A stretch of DNA of 64,000 nucleotides from Carallia brachiata (lineage: Eukaryota > Streptophyta > Magnoliopsida > Malpighiales > Rhizophoraceae). This document shows positions 36,093 to 48,700 of the stretch, one piece after another. The notes beneath the pieces are model-generated. The model did no database searches. It saw only the letters and a list, made by a program, of their open reading frames with translations, and was not told where the DNA came from. How positions within the stretch are numbered: position 1 is the first letter of the stretch; the number at the start of each line of letters is the position of its first letter. The stretch covers positions 962,762 through 1,026,761 of the forward strand of contig JADCRB010000035.1 of NCBI GenBank assembly GCA_021464245.1, written 5' to 3'. The position numbers and the translations under genes are program-made.

Positions 36093-37301
36093 ATGGCACC
36101 AAAGAGAAGTACAGCTGCCGGTACTAATAAGAAGGCAACGGCTCCATTGCCTGCATCAACTACCCTACCTGGGTACGCAGGTCCATAAACCCGGGGACGG
36201 ACACAATTTCTTGCTGTCCAAACCCGACAAAATATTGAAACGGAGAGTCCACAGCTTGCGCAACAATAGGAACTCTCCCCTGACTCTCTTGTCGCATGGA
36301 CGAGTCGATCACCCACCCCGATCGAAGTCGGGGGCAACACGACGAAGCCTGCTCAACAGAATCCAACTCACACAGAAGAATCAGAAGAGTTCTCCCCCCC
36401 AGTCTTTCGCGGAGTCTCATCTGTTGCCGTCATGATGACCAACACAACCAGTACTGAGGAAAGAATTTCAGAATTGGAGAATAAAATTTTGCAGCTGATC
36501 AGAGTCGTGGAGGAAAAAGATCAACAGATCGCCGCTCTCAAAGGAAATGCCCCGATCCAAATTGATCCCGAGATCCGCGAGGAGCAACCATATCCACCCG
36601 GTTTCACTCCAGAAGCCACACCAGCCGACGTCTTCACTGCAGAAAAGCGACCAGGTAGTTCTACACAGCTGCCACCCTCAAATTCTGTAGCTTCGCTATC
36701 TGTTCAACAATTGCAGGAAATGATAGCCAATACGATCCGACTGCAACAAGCTACATCCTTCAAGGATCACAGATGTACGTCAAACCGTACACCAGACGGA
36801 TCGAAAGTCTCAACATGCCTTGGGCTACCAACCGCCCAAATTTCAACAATTCGACGGACGAGGCGATCCCAAACAGCACATCGCCCACTTCGTTGAAACC
36901 TGCAACAACGCAGGGACTTACGGAGATCTCTTGGTGAAGCAGTTTGTTCGTTCACTCAGGGAGACCGCTTTTACCTGGTTCATAAATCTTGAACCAGAAT
37001 CGATCGACAGTTGGGAACAGCTACAACGAGAGTTCCTCAACAGATTTTTCAGCACTTGAAGGACGGTAAGTATGATGGAGCTTATCAGCACCAAACAAAG
37101 GAAGGAGAGCCCGTTATCGAAAACATCAACCGATGGCGTGCCCTCAGCTTGGACTGCAAAGATCGTCTGACGGAGACTTCTGCCGTGGAGATGTGCATCC
37201 AAGGAATGCATTGGGAGCTGTTATACATCTTGCAGGGTGTCAAACCCCGAACTTTCGAAGAATTGGCGACCCGCGCACATGATATGAAGATAAGCATCTA
37301 G
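36093..37301 (+). pseudogene. Tat-element gag remnant
   Basis: The frame opens at ATG 36093 (MAPKRSTAAG) but has in-frame stops at 36186 (TAA) and 36267 (TAG). It resumes as a coiled-coil-like segment, STEERISELENKILQLI (36432 on), then shifts frame. The gag core follows in another frame (36820-37059): PPKFQQFDGRGDPKQHIAHF, then FTWFINLEPESIDSWEQL and FLNRFF, typical of the plant retrotransposon gag domain. A further shift leads to the TKEGEPV...RWRAL segment and ELATRAHDMKISI (37011-37301). It would form the capsid particle in an active element; this copy cannot. Confidence 0.85.
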
Positions 37302-37665
37302 ACCTCTGGAGGCACGGTTCCCATCCAGTTGGACCAGCAAGGGGGCAGAAGGGAGATTAAGAAACCCAACAGTTCCGGAAAAGGAAAAGAAGTGATGACT
37401 GTTGAAGCCGCACCAGTAAAAGTGGGCGCCAAAGCTAAGGTAAATCCTCGACCCAAATAACTCAGCCAAAACAACAGGAAAGGCGGAAGGTGACATTGCG
37501 AGAGTTGGAGCAAAAGCAGTATCCATTCCCTGACTCAGACGTCCCCGACATTCTTGAACAACTCTTGGAGGCGAAGCTGATCGAGTCAGCGATCCGAGAT
37601 TCTGCAAATATCACCGGATAGTAAGTCATCCAACCGAGAAGTGTTTCGTCCTGAAGGAGCTAATC

Positions 37666-38709
37666 ATGAAGCTCAAGAGCCAGAATAAAATCATTCTGGA
37701 CCAGGAAGGCATAACCTCGGCAAACCAGACCACCATCACTTCAAAACCATCAGAAGAGGTGACACACCGTAAGGAGGAGCCGCTCGACAACAAAAAGTCG
37801 ACAACGGAGAAGGTATATGAAGCTCTCCAAACCCTTCTCGCTAACCCTCAGCTGTTTACAGCTTTGCAAACAATAGAAGTGTGGCAAAATCAAGTCGGCA
37901 ATACTCTTCAGACCTCAGCTGGATCTCTACCATCAAGTAATTCCAACTCGACGGAGCAACAGACGACCCAAAATCACGTCGGATGTTACTCTGCTATCTC
38001 ATTTTCAGATGAGGATCTCCTGCTGGGGTCCAAACCCCACAATCGGCCGCTGTATGTATCAGGCTATGTGAGAGAACAGAAGGTCCGACGTATTCTGATC
38101 GACGATGGTTCAGCAGTCAATATTATCCCAAAATCCACCATAAAGGAGCTCGGCATCGGTATTGATGAATTATCAGACAGCCGTTTGATGATTCATGGCT
38201 TTAATCAAGGAGGACAGAAAGCAATTGGGATGATTCGCTTGGAGCTAACTATCGGTAATCTCACTTCTAGCACTCTATTTCACGTGATTGATGCACGTAC
38301 CACATATAAGATGTTGCTAGGACGACCGTGGATTCATGGAAATGGAGTTGTGCTCTCAAGCCTGCATCAGTGCTTCAAGTACTACAATGGTGGCGTTCAA
38401 AAGGTCAATGCTGACTTAAAGCCGTTCGATGATGCTGAATCACATTTGGCGGATGCAGTCTTCTACACGACACAGACAATCCAGAGATCATTCCATCAAA
38501 AGCTACTTGGACTGGGGGCATCCACAAAAAGGGAAAAGCTGTCGAAGAACCTGCCAATGCTCAACCTCAGACTCCAACAAATGAAAAGCTGCCACAGCCT
38601 GCTGAATTCGTCCGAAGGATGTTGCATCTTCAAGCTCCACTCCAGTCCTACGCTATGTGCCGAAGTCACGACGCTCAGAAGGTCAACCCCCTTTCTCTTA
38701 TTGTATTGA
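37666..38709 (+). pseudogene. Tat-element aspartic protease region
   Basis: A 347-codon open frame. The protease core is at residues 142-156, RILIDDGSAVNIIP, with the catalytic Asp of the D-G-S motif near 38101-38112, followed by LGRPWIH, a conserved late motif of plant gypsy proteases. The frame is open here but cut off from gag and reverse transcriptase by stops and frameshifts. Confidence 0.8.
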
Positions 38710-39209
38710 TCCTAAACAGGAGCAAGGACATAGCCAACCCAAAACAAAGGAGCTGCACAACCTGAAGGAGACTTACACTCTGCCGATACCAAAGATTGAG
38801 CCGGTTTTGTCTCAAAACCATTAAAAGGCTTCGTCAAACCACACACAGGGGCAGTCGAAGGCGGCTCACTTCCAGAAAGAAGAACACATGAAGGATTTGA
38901 TCCTAATGCATACAAGCTTTTGGCCAAGGCGGGCTATGACTTCTCAAACCCGAGCACAATGGGTACGCTGCCGTCCACACATGCCGCTTCTCAAACATCA
39001 CAGTCCCGACCTGGCTTAGGCTATCAGGAGAAGTCACCTGTGCGGATCACGCTAAAGAGCCGAAGCCGAGCAGCTGATGCACGTGCCATCACCACCACCA
39101 CCAAACAAGACAGGCTTATCCAGTCAAACAAAGAAGGTGAAGTCAGAGGCTCTACATTTCATGTCACAATTAGCGAGGAGGCTGATGAGTCCGACTCATC
39201 AGAGATGAA

Positions 39210-40207
39210 GTGAAGGAGGCTCCCCCGGAACTTGAAGATGGTGGCCAAGCAACTGTTGATGAACTCAAGGAGGTCAATCTTGGCTCTCCGGAAGATCCTC
39301 GACCTACATTTGTAAGTGCTTTACTTACTGCAGAAGAAGAGCAAGAATATGTTCAGGTATTAAGTCAATACAGGGACGTGTTCGCATGGAGTTACAAAGA
39401 AATGCCTGGACTTGACCCGAAAATTGCGGTGCATCGTCTAGCAGTAAAGAAGGGTGTTCGTTCTGTCAAGCAGCCACAACGACGGTTCCGCCCGGAACTC
39501 ATTCCACAAATCGAGGAGGAGGTAACAAGCTGATCAATGCTGGCTTCATCCGAGAGGTCACCTACCCAACGTGGATTGCCAACATTGTCCCAGTAAGAAA
39601 GAAGAATGGACAGTTGAGGGTATGTGTTGATTTTCGAGATCTTAACAAGGCCTGCCCGAAAGATGACTTTCCATTGCCCATAACGGAGATCACAGTCGAT
39701 GCAACAACGGGTCACGAAGCATTGTCCTTCATGGATGGTTCTTCAGGCTATAACCAAATCAGAATGGCACCAGAAGACGAGGAGTTGACAGCATTCCGCA
39801 CCCCAAAAGGTATATACTGCTACAAAGTTATGCCGTTTGGATTAAAAAATGCTGGCGCCACTTATCAACGTGCTATGCAAAAAATTTTTGATGACATGCT
39901 GCACAAGATTGTAGAATGTTATGTTGATGACTTAGTTGTAAAGACTAAGAAGCGTAAAGACCACCTCGAGGATCTCAAGACAGTGTTCGAAAGACTTCGG
40001 AGGCATCAGCTCAAAATGAACCCTCTCAAGTGCGCATTCGGTGTCACATCAGGAAAGTTTCTTGGGTTCGTGGTGCGCCATCGTGGAATCGAAGTTGATC
40101 AGTCAAAGGTTGAGGCAATTCAAAAGATGCCTGAACCTAAAAACCTGCACGAGCTGCGAAGTCTACAAGGAAAGCTGGCCTACATTCGCCGTTTCATTCC
40201 AATTTAG
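39210..40207 (+). pseudogene. Tat-element reverse transcriptase
   Basis: Starts with the pre-RT segment VFAWSYKEMPGLDP, loses frame near 39530, then continues as one frame 39614-40207. Motifs include VDFRDLNKACPKDDFPLP, SFMDGSSGYNQI, FGLKNAGATYQR and the active-site YVDD at 39920-39931. It ends at ELRSLQGKLAYIRRFI just before a stop. The catalytic residues are intact, but the polyprotein is not. Confidence 0.9.
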
Positions 40208-41219
40208 CTGGGAGATGTCAACCTTTCCATCGGTTGATGAAGAAGGATGTCAACTTCGAGTGGGACGAAGCTTGCAGCAAAGCCTTTGAGAGCATAAAGA
40301 AGTACCTTTCCAATCCACCGTCCTGGGAGCTCCAATTCAAGGAAAGTCGTTGATTCTCTACATTGCAGCGCAGGAAAGATCTTTGGGAGCCTTGCTTGCA
40401 CAGGAAAATGAGCAGGGAAAGGAAGTTGCCCTGTACTACTTGAGCAGAACACTAAACGGTCCGGAGCTGAGTTATTCGCCCATTGAAAAGACATGTCTAG
40501 CACTGTTCTTTGCCATTGACAAGCTGAGGCACTACATGCAAGCTCACACGGTACGTCTCATTGCCAGAGCTGATCCTGTCAAATATATCTTATCTAGACC
40601 AATCTTGTCAGGACGACTTGCCAAGTGGGCAGTAATCCTACAAAGCTACGACATTGTCTACGTGCCTCAAAAAGCAGTCAAAGGACAAGCTCTAGCAGAC
40701 TTCCTTGCAGATCACCCTATTCCGTCAGATTGGGAGTTCACAGATGATCTTCCAGATGAAGAGGTCTTTTACATTGAGACACTGCCACCATGGACGATGT
40801 TCTTTGATGGTGCAGCAAGGCGTGATGGTGCTGGTGCCGGCATAGTGTTTGTCACTCCTCAACGACAAATACTACCATATGCTATCATTCTCGGTGAGTT
40901 ATGTTCAAATAATGTTGCTGAATACCAGGCTTTGATCATTGGTCTTCAAATGGCTGTCGATATGAAGATTCCAACTATAGAAGTCCATGGAGATTCCCAG
41001 CTCGTCATCAACCAACTTACAGGATTGTATGATGAAGAAAGAGGACTTGCGCCTTACCATCAACGTGCTCGACAGCTAATGGATGAATTTGAAAGCATCA
41101 CCTTGGAGCATGTGCCTCGACGAGAAAAACTCAGGCAGACGCGTTGGCTAACCTGGCCACTTCTCTTGCAAAGTCAGAAATCCAGGCTACAGTTGTTGCC
41201 GTATGCCAGAAATGGATAG
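40208..41219 (+). pseudogene. Tat-element dual RNase H (gypsy RNase H plus archaeal-type RNase H)
   Basis: The frame 40350-41219 holds two RNase H domains. The first has LGALLAQENEQG, YYLSRTL and YSPIEKTCLAL, the usual Ty3/gypsy tether. The second begins MFFDGAARRDGAGAG, then NNVAEYQALI and HGDSQLV, which supply the Asp, Glu and Asp of an archaeal-type RNase H. A frameshift near 41140 separates it from its last motif, NLATSLAKSE. Two RNase H domains in this order place the element in the Tat clade. Confidence 0.88.
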
Positions 41220-42527
41220 TGCCACAAAGGATGATGAAGAAACTACAGCAGCCAACGCTGTATCTGTACGTCTCGCGGAGGACGAGGATTGGCGCCAACC
41301 AATCATTGACTACTACAGCACGGGAAGCTGCCCGAAGATCGTCGTCATAAGACAGAAATTCAACGACGAGCTCCCCGCTTCATATATCTCAAGGATGCTC
41401 TGTATCGAAGGTCTTTTGATGGAGTTTTACTTCGCTGCCTAGCAATGAAGAGGCAAAACAGGCTCTCACTGAAGCACATTCTGGTGTTTGTGGCGGACAT
41501 CAATCGGGCCTAAGTTGCACTTCCAACTCAGAAGGATGGGATACTACTGGCCAACCATGGTACGTGATTCAATTGAGTTTGCTAAAACTGTCAAGCTTGT
41601 CAATTTCATGCGAATTACATACATCAACCACCGGAGCCACTGCATCCAACTGTCTCATCCTGGCCCTTTGAAGCTTGGGGTCTCGACTTAGTGGGGCCCT
41701 TGCCAAAGTCATCCCTGGGTCACCTGTACATCCTCGCAGCAACCGACTACTTCTCAAAATGGGCTGAAGCCATTCCACTTAGAGAGGTAAAGAAGGAGCA
41801 TGTTGCCAATTTCATCCGGACTCAGCTGATCTATCGCTATGGAGTCCCTCGATTCATCATCACTGATAATGGTAAGCAGTTCTACACAGCTTAATCGACA
41901 AGCTCTGCGAGAAGTTCAAGTTCAAGCAGTACAAGTCATCCATGTACAATGCCCCAGCAAATGGCTTGGCCGAAGCATTCAACAAGACCTTATGCAACCT
42001 GTTGCGGAAGGTAGTCTCTAAATCCAAAAGAGATTGGCATGACAGAATTCCGGAGGCATTATGGGCGTATCGTACAACTTACCGGACTCCAACACAGGCG
42101 ACGCCATACTCACTTGTCTACGGTGTCGAAGCAATACTGCCGTTGGAAACACAGATTCCATCCCTGCGCATGGCTGTTCTGGAAGGACTCACACAGGAGG
42201 AGAATGCTCGCCTACGTCTGGATGAGTTAGAAGCCCGATGAAAGGAGGCTCGAAGCACAACAGCAACTTGAGTGCTACCAAGCCCGGCTCACCAACACGT
42301 TCAACCGCAGGGTCCGCCCTCGATCTTTTCAAGTTGGAAACCTTGTTCTTGTAGTGCGACGACCCATCAACATGAAGCATCGGTCTGGTGACAAACTTAC
42401 TTCCAAATGGGACGGGCCATACTTAGTGCAGGAGGCCTACACTCACAACGCTTACATGCTGTCAGACCAAGAAGGCGTCCGAATCGGCCCGATCAATGGT
42501 AAATTTTTTAAACAGTATTATGTGTAA
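41220..42527 (+). pseudogene. Tat-element integrase
   Basis: The integrase is split over several frames. Remnants: EAHSGVC and YYWPTMVRDS (zinc-binding region, partly out of frame), LDLVGPLPKSSLGHLYIL (first catalytic Asp at 41685-41687), IITDNGKQF (second Asp at 41865-41867) and NGLAEAFNKTL (catalytic Glu at 41972-41974), then WAYRTTYRTPTQATPYSLVYG. A TAA at 41893 and frame changes break it. The end reads KFFKQYYV and stops at 42525-42527, the typical C-terminus of this lineage. Confidence 0.88.
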
Positions 42528-42716
42528 ATATGTTTTTTTTTAAATAAAAAAAAATCAAAAAAACAAAAGAAAAAAGAAGAATAAAAAAAAAATTGTTCGA
42601 AGTCCCGATCTGAAAGCCTAAGCGAAAATCCAAACCCAAACACTTGAGCCCAACTCAAAGCCCAACTCAAAAATCTGAAAACTAAGTTTAGACTCAAAGC
42701 CCAAACACTCAACCCA
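42528..42716 (+). other. Short 3' untranslated spacer between integrase and satellite
   Basis: An A-rich part (42532-42592) is followed by repeats of CCCAAAC/CCCAACTC. AAACCCAAACACTT at 42632-42645 resembles the satellite segment AACCCAAATTACACTT (42729-42744). No LTR start or clear polypurine tract plus TG was found. Confidence 0.6.
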
Positions 42717-42957
42717 AATGGCTTATTTAACCCAAATTACACTTCAATAAAGCATTAATGCTTACAAAAACCTTTAATTTCAATGCAAAACGCATTTTCA
42801 ACACCTTTTGGGGAGTTGAATGCATTAAATTCTATCTAATAAGCGTGCAATTGATCATGATTTGAATTTGTTACTTGCATAAAACTATTTGTGGTATGAA
42901 TAAAGAGTCTAAATCACTTCATTTCATACAAATAAGTGATTTTCTTTAATTTTAATG

Positions 42958-45309
42958 GCTTATTTAACCCAAATTACACTTAAATGAAGCATTAATGCTT
43001 ACAAAAATCTTTAATTTCAATGCAAAACGCATTCTCAACACCTTTTGGGGAGTTGAATGCATTGAATTCCATCTACTAAGCGTTCAATTGATCATGGTTT
43101 GAGCTTGTTACTTGCATAAAACCATTTGTGGCATGAATAAAGAGTCTAAATCACTTCATTTCATGTAAAGAAGTGATTTTCTTTCATTTTAATGGCTTAT
43201 TTAACCCAAATTACACTTAAATGAAGCATTGATGCTTATAAAAACCTTTAATTCCAATGCAAAAAGCATTTTCAACGCCTTTTGGGGAGTTAAATGCATT
43301 AATTCCATCTAATAAGCGTGCAATTGATCATGATTTGCATTTATTAGTTGCATAAAACCATTTGTGCCATGAATAAAGAGTCTAAATCGCTTCATTTCAT
43401 GCAAATAAGTGATTTTCTTACATATTAATGACTTATTTAACCCAAATTACACTTAAATGAAGCATTAATGCTTACAAAAACCTTTAATTTCAATGGAAAA
43501 CGCATTTTCAACACCTTTTGGGGAGTTAAAAGTATTAAATTCCATCTAATAAGTGTGAAATGGATCATGATTTGCGTTTATTAGTTACATAAAACCATTT
43601 GTGGCATGAATAAAGAGTCTAAATCACTTCATTTCATGTAAAGAAGTGATTTTCTTTCATTTTAATGGTTTATTTAACCCAAATTACACTTAAATGAAGC
43701 ATTGATGCTTATAAAAACCTTTAATTCCAATGCAAAAAGCATTTTCAACGCCTTTTGGGGAGTTAAATGCATTAATTCCATCTAATAAGCGTGCAATTGA
43801 TCATGATTTGCATTTATTAGTTGCATAAAACCATTTGTGCCATGAATAAAAAGTCTAAATCGCTTCATTTCATGCAAATAAGTGATTTTCTTACATATTA
43901 ATGACTTATTTAACCCAAATTACACTTAAATGAAGCATTAATGCTTACAAAAACCTTTAATTTCAATGCAAAACGCATTTTCAACACCTTTTGGGGAGTT
44001 AAAAGTATTAAATTCCATCTAATAAGTGCGAAATGGATCATGATTTACGTTTATTAGTTACATAAAACCATTTGTGGCATGAGTAAAGAGTTTAACTCAC
44101 TTCATTTCATGCAAATAAGTTGTTTTCTTTCATTTTAATGGCTTATTTAACCCAAATTACACTTAAATGAAGCATTAATGCTTACAAAAATCTTTAATTT
44201 CAATGCAAAACGCATTCTCAACACCTTTTGGGGAGTTGAATGCATTGAATTCCATCCATTAAGCGTTCAATTGATCATGGTTTGAGCTTGTTACTTGCAT
44301 AAAACCATTTGTGGCATGAATAAAGAGTCTAAATCACTTCATTTCATGTAAAGAAGTGATTTTCTTTCATTTTAATGGCTTATTTAACCCAAATTACACT
44401 TAAATGAAGCATGATGCTTATAAAAAACCTTTAATTCCAATGCAAAAGCATTTTCAACGCCTTTTGGGGGTTAAATGCATTAATTCCATCTAATAAGCTG
44501 CAATTGATCATGATTTGCATTTATTGTTGCATAAAACCATTTGTGCCATGAATAAAGAGTCTAAATCGCTTCATTTCATGCAAATAAGTGATTTTCTTAC
44601 ATATTAATGACTTATTTAACCCAAATTACACTTAAATGAAGCATTAATGCTTACAAAAACCTTTAATTTCAATGGAAAACGCATTTTCAACACCTTTTGG
44701 GGAGTTAAAAGTATTAAATTCCATCTAATAAGTGTGAAATGGATCATGATTTGCGTTTATTAGTTATATAAAACCATTTGTGGCATGAATAAGGTTAAAT
44801 CACTTCATTTCATGTAAAGAAGTGATTTTCTTTCATTTTAATGGCTTATTTAACCCAAATTACACTTAAATGAAGCATTGATGCTTATAAAAACCTTTAA
44901 TTCCAATGCAAAAAGCATTTTCAACGACTTTTGGGGAGTTAAATGCATTAATTCCATCTAATAAGCGTGCAATTGATCATGATTTGCATTTATTAGTTGC
45001 ATAAAACCATTTGTGCCATGAATAAAAAGTCTAAATCGCTTCATTTCATGCAATAGTGATTTTCTTACATATTAATGATATTAACCCAAATTACACGAAA
45101 TGAAGCATTAATGCTTACAAAAACCTTTAATTCCAATGCAAAACGCATTTTCAACACCTTTTGGGAGTTAAAAGTATAAATATTCCATCTAATAAGTGCG
45201 AAATGGATCATGATTTGCGTTATTAGTTACATAAAACCATTTGTGGCATAGTAAAGAGTTTAAACTCACTTCATTTCACGCAAATAAGTTGTTTTCTTTC
45301 ATTTTAATG
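42958..45309 (+). repeat. Higher-order repeat of five monomers (~1.18 kb), two copies
   Basis: 42958-44140 and 44141-45309 share the same order of variant monomers, including the diagnostic one with CTCAACACC, GCATTGAATTCC and TGGTTTGAGCTTG. The second copy is slightly shorter because of scattered 1-4 bp deletions. Confidence 0.85.
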
Positions 45310-45782
45310 GCTTATTTAACCCAAATTACACTTAAATGAAGCATTAATGCTTACAAAAACCTTTAATTTCAATGCAAAACGTATTTTCAACACCTTTTGG
45401 GGAGTTAAATGCATTAAATTCCATCTAATAAGTGTGCAATTGATAATGATTTGCGTTTGTTACTTGCATAAAATCATTTGTGGCAAGAATAAAGAGTTTA
45501 GATGACTTTATTTCTTACAAATAAGTGATTTTCTTTCATTTTAATGTCTTATTTAACCCAAATTACACTTAAATGAAGCATTAATGCTTACAAAAACCTT
45601 TAACTTCAATGCAAAAAGCATTTTCAACGCCTTTTGGGGAGTTAAATGCATTAATTCAATCTAATAAGTGTGCAATTGATCATGATTTGCATTTATTTGT
45701 TCCATAAAACCATTTGTGGCATGAATAAATAGTCTAAATCACTTCATTTCATGCAAAAAAGTGAGTTTCTTACAAATTAATG

Positions 45783-45783
45783 N
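45783..45783. other. Single N inside the satellite
   Basis: The monomer is cut: TTAATG-N-TTAAATGAAG lacks the ~20 bp around GCTTATTTAACCC. It looks like an assembly join rather than biology. Similar single N bases are at 50216 and 55691. Confidence 0.9.
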
Positions 45784-48700
45784 TTAAATGAAGCATTAAT
45801 GCTTACAAAAACCTTTAATTTCAATGCAAAAAGCATTTTCAACACCTTTTGGGAGTTAAATGCATTAAATTCCATCTAATAAGTGTGCAATTGATCATGA
45901 TTTGCATTTAGTTCCATAAAACCATTTGTGCATGAATAAAGAGTCTAAATCACTTCATTATGCAAAAGTGATTTTCTTTCATTTTAATGACTTATTTAAC
46001 CCAAATTACACTTAAATGAAGCATTAATGCTTACAAAAACCTTTAATTTCAATGCAAAAAGCATTTTCAACACCTTTTGGGGAGTTAAATGCATTAAATT
46101 CTCTAATAAGTTGCAATTGATCATGATTTGCTTTATTAGTTGCATAAAACCATTTGTGGATGAATAAAGAGTCTAAATCACTTCATTTCATGCAAATAAG
46201 TGATTTTCTTTCATTTTAATGGCTTATTTAACCCAAATTACACTTAAATGAAGCATTAATGCTTACAAAAACCTTTAATTTCAATGCAAAAAGCATTTTC
46301 AACACCTTTTGGGAGTTGAATGCATTAAATTCATCTAATAAGTATGCAATTGATCATGATTTGCCTTTATTAGTTGCATAAAACCATTTGTGGTATGAAT
46401 AAAGAGTCTAAATCACTTCATTTCATGCAAAGAAGTGATTTTCTTTCATTTTAATGGCTTATTTAACCCAAATTACACTTAAATGAAGCATTAATGCTTA
46501 CAAAAACCTTTAATTTCAATGCAAAACGCATTTTCAACACCTTTTGGGAGTTGAATGCATTAAATTCCATCTAATAAGTATGCAATTGATCATGATTTGC
46601 GTTTGTTACTTGCATAAAACCATTTGTGGCATGAATAAAGAGTCTAAATCACTTCATTTCATGCAAATAAGTGATTTTCTTTCATTTTAATGGCTTATTT
46701 AACCCAAATTACACTTAAATGAAGCATTAATGCTTACAAAAACCTTTAATTTCAATGCAAAAGCATTTTCAACACTTTTGGGAGTTAAAACATTAAATTC
46801 ATCTAATAAGTGTGCAATGGATCATGATTTTCGTTTATTATAACCATTTGTGGCATGAATAAAGAGTCTAAATCACTTCATTTCATGCAAATAAGTGATT
46901 TTCTTTCATTTTAATGGCTTATTTAACCCAAATTACACTTAAATGAAGCATTAATGCTTACAAAAACCTTTTATTTCAATACAAAACGCATTTTAACACC
47001 TTTTAGGGTGTTAAATGCACTAAATTTCATCTAATAAGTGTGCAATTGATCATGATTTGTGTTTATTAGTTGCATAAAATCATTTGTGGCATGAATAAAG
47101 AGTCTAAATCACTTCATTTCATGCAAAGAAGTGATTTTCTTTCATTTTAATGTCTTATTTAACCCAAATTACACTTAAATGAAGCATTAATGCTTACAAA
47201 AACCTTTAACTTCAACAAAAAGCATTTTCAACGCCTTTTGGGGAGTTAAGCATTAATTCCATCTAATAAGTGTGCAATTGATCATGATTTGCATTTATTT
47301 GTTCATAAAAATTTGTGGCATGAATAAAGAGTCTAAATCACTTCATTTCATGCAAAAAGTGATTTCTTTCATTTTAATGGCTTATTTAACCCAAATTACA
47401 CTTAAATGAAGCATTAATGCTTACAAAAACCTTAATTTCAATGCAAAACGCATTTTCAACACCTTTTGGGGAGTTGAATGCATTAAATTCATCTAATAAG
47501 TGCAATTGATCATGATTTGCATTTTTACTTGCATAAAACCATTTGTGGTATGAATAAAGAGTCTAAATCACTTCATTTCATACAAAGTGATTTTCTTTCA
47601 TTTTAATGGCTTATTTAACCCAAATTACACTTAAATGAAGCATTAATGCTTACAAAAACCTTTAACTTCAAATACAAAAGCATTTTCAACGCCTTTTGGG
47701 GAGTTGAATGCATTAAATTCCATCTAATAAGTGTGCAATTGATCATGATTTGCATTTGTTACTTGCATAAAACCATTTGTGGCATGAATAAAGACGTTAG
47801 ATGACTTCATTTCATGCAAATAAGTGATTTTCTTTCATTTTAATGCTTATTTAACCCAAATTACACTTAAATGATGCATTAATGCTTATAAAAACCTTAA
47901 TTTCAATGAAAAAGCATTTTCAACACTTTTGGGGAGTTAAAGCATTAAATTCATCTAATAAGTGTGCAATTGATCATGATTTGCGTTTATTAGTTCCATA
48001 AAACCATTTGTGGCATGAATAAAGAGTCTAAATCACTTCATTTCATGCAAATAAGTGATTTTCTTTCATTTTAATGACTTATTTAACCCAAATTACACTT
48101 AAATGAAGCATTAATGCTTACAAAAACCTTTAATTTCAATGCAAAAAGCATTTTCAACACCTTTTGGGGAGTTAAATGCACTAAATTTCATCTAATAAGT
48201 ATGCAATTGATCATGATTTGCCTTTATTAGTTGCATAAAACCATTTGTGGTATGAATAAGTCTAAATCACTTCATTTCATGCAAAGAAGTGATTTTCTTT
48301 CATTTTAATGTCTTATTTAACCCAAATTACACTTAAATGAAGCATTAATGCTTACAAAAACCTTTAACTTCAATGCAAAAAGCATTTTCAACACCTTTTG
48401 GGGAGTTAAATGCATTAATTCCATCTAATAAGTGTGAAATTGATCATGATTTGCATTTATTTGTTCATAAAACCATTTGTGGCATGAATAAAGTCTAAAT
48501 CACTTCATTTCATGCAAAAAGTGATTTTCTTTCATTTTAATGGCTTATTTAACCCAAATTACACTTAAATGAAGCATTAATGCTTACAAAAACCTTAATT
48601 TCAATGCAAAACGCATTTTCAACACCTTTTGGGGAGTTGAATGCATTAAATTCATCTAATAAGCGTGCAATTGATCATGATTTGCATTTGTTACTTGCAT

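Larger units (their letters stand above)
35039..42716 (+). mobile_element. Decayed Ty3/gypsy retrotransposon, Tat lineage, lacking a 3' LTR
   Basis: Domain order gag, aspartic protease, reverse transcriptase, RNase H, archaeal-type RNase H, integrase. The extra RNase H between the first RNase H and integrase is known from the plant Tat clade (Ogre, Retand and relatives). Upstream are a TATAAATA promoter signal (35181) and a conserved leader motif, TGGCACGCTCGGTGGGAC, at about 35855-35872, where the primer-binding site of such elements lies. Stops and frameshifts break every domain. Only 189 bp separate the integrase stop from the satellite, too little for a 3' LTR. The left edge is a guess, because there is no second LTR to compare. 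Confidence 0.85.

Noticed and set aside
42528..42716. 3' LTR of the Tat element
   Set aside because: Only 189 bp are available, with no similarity to the presumed 5' LTR region (35039-35860).
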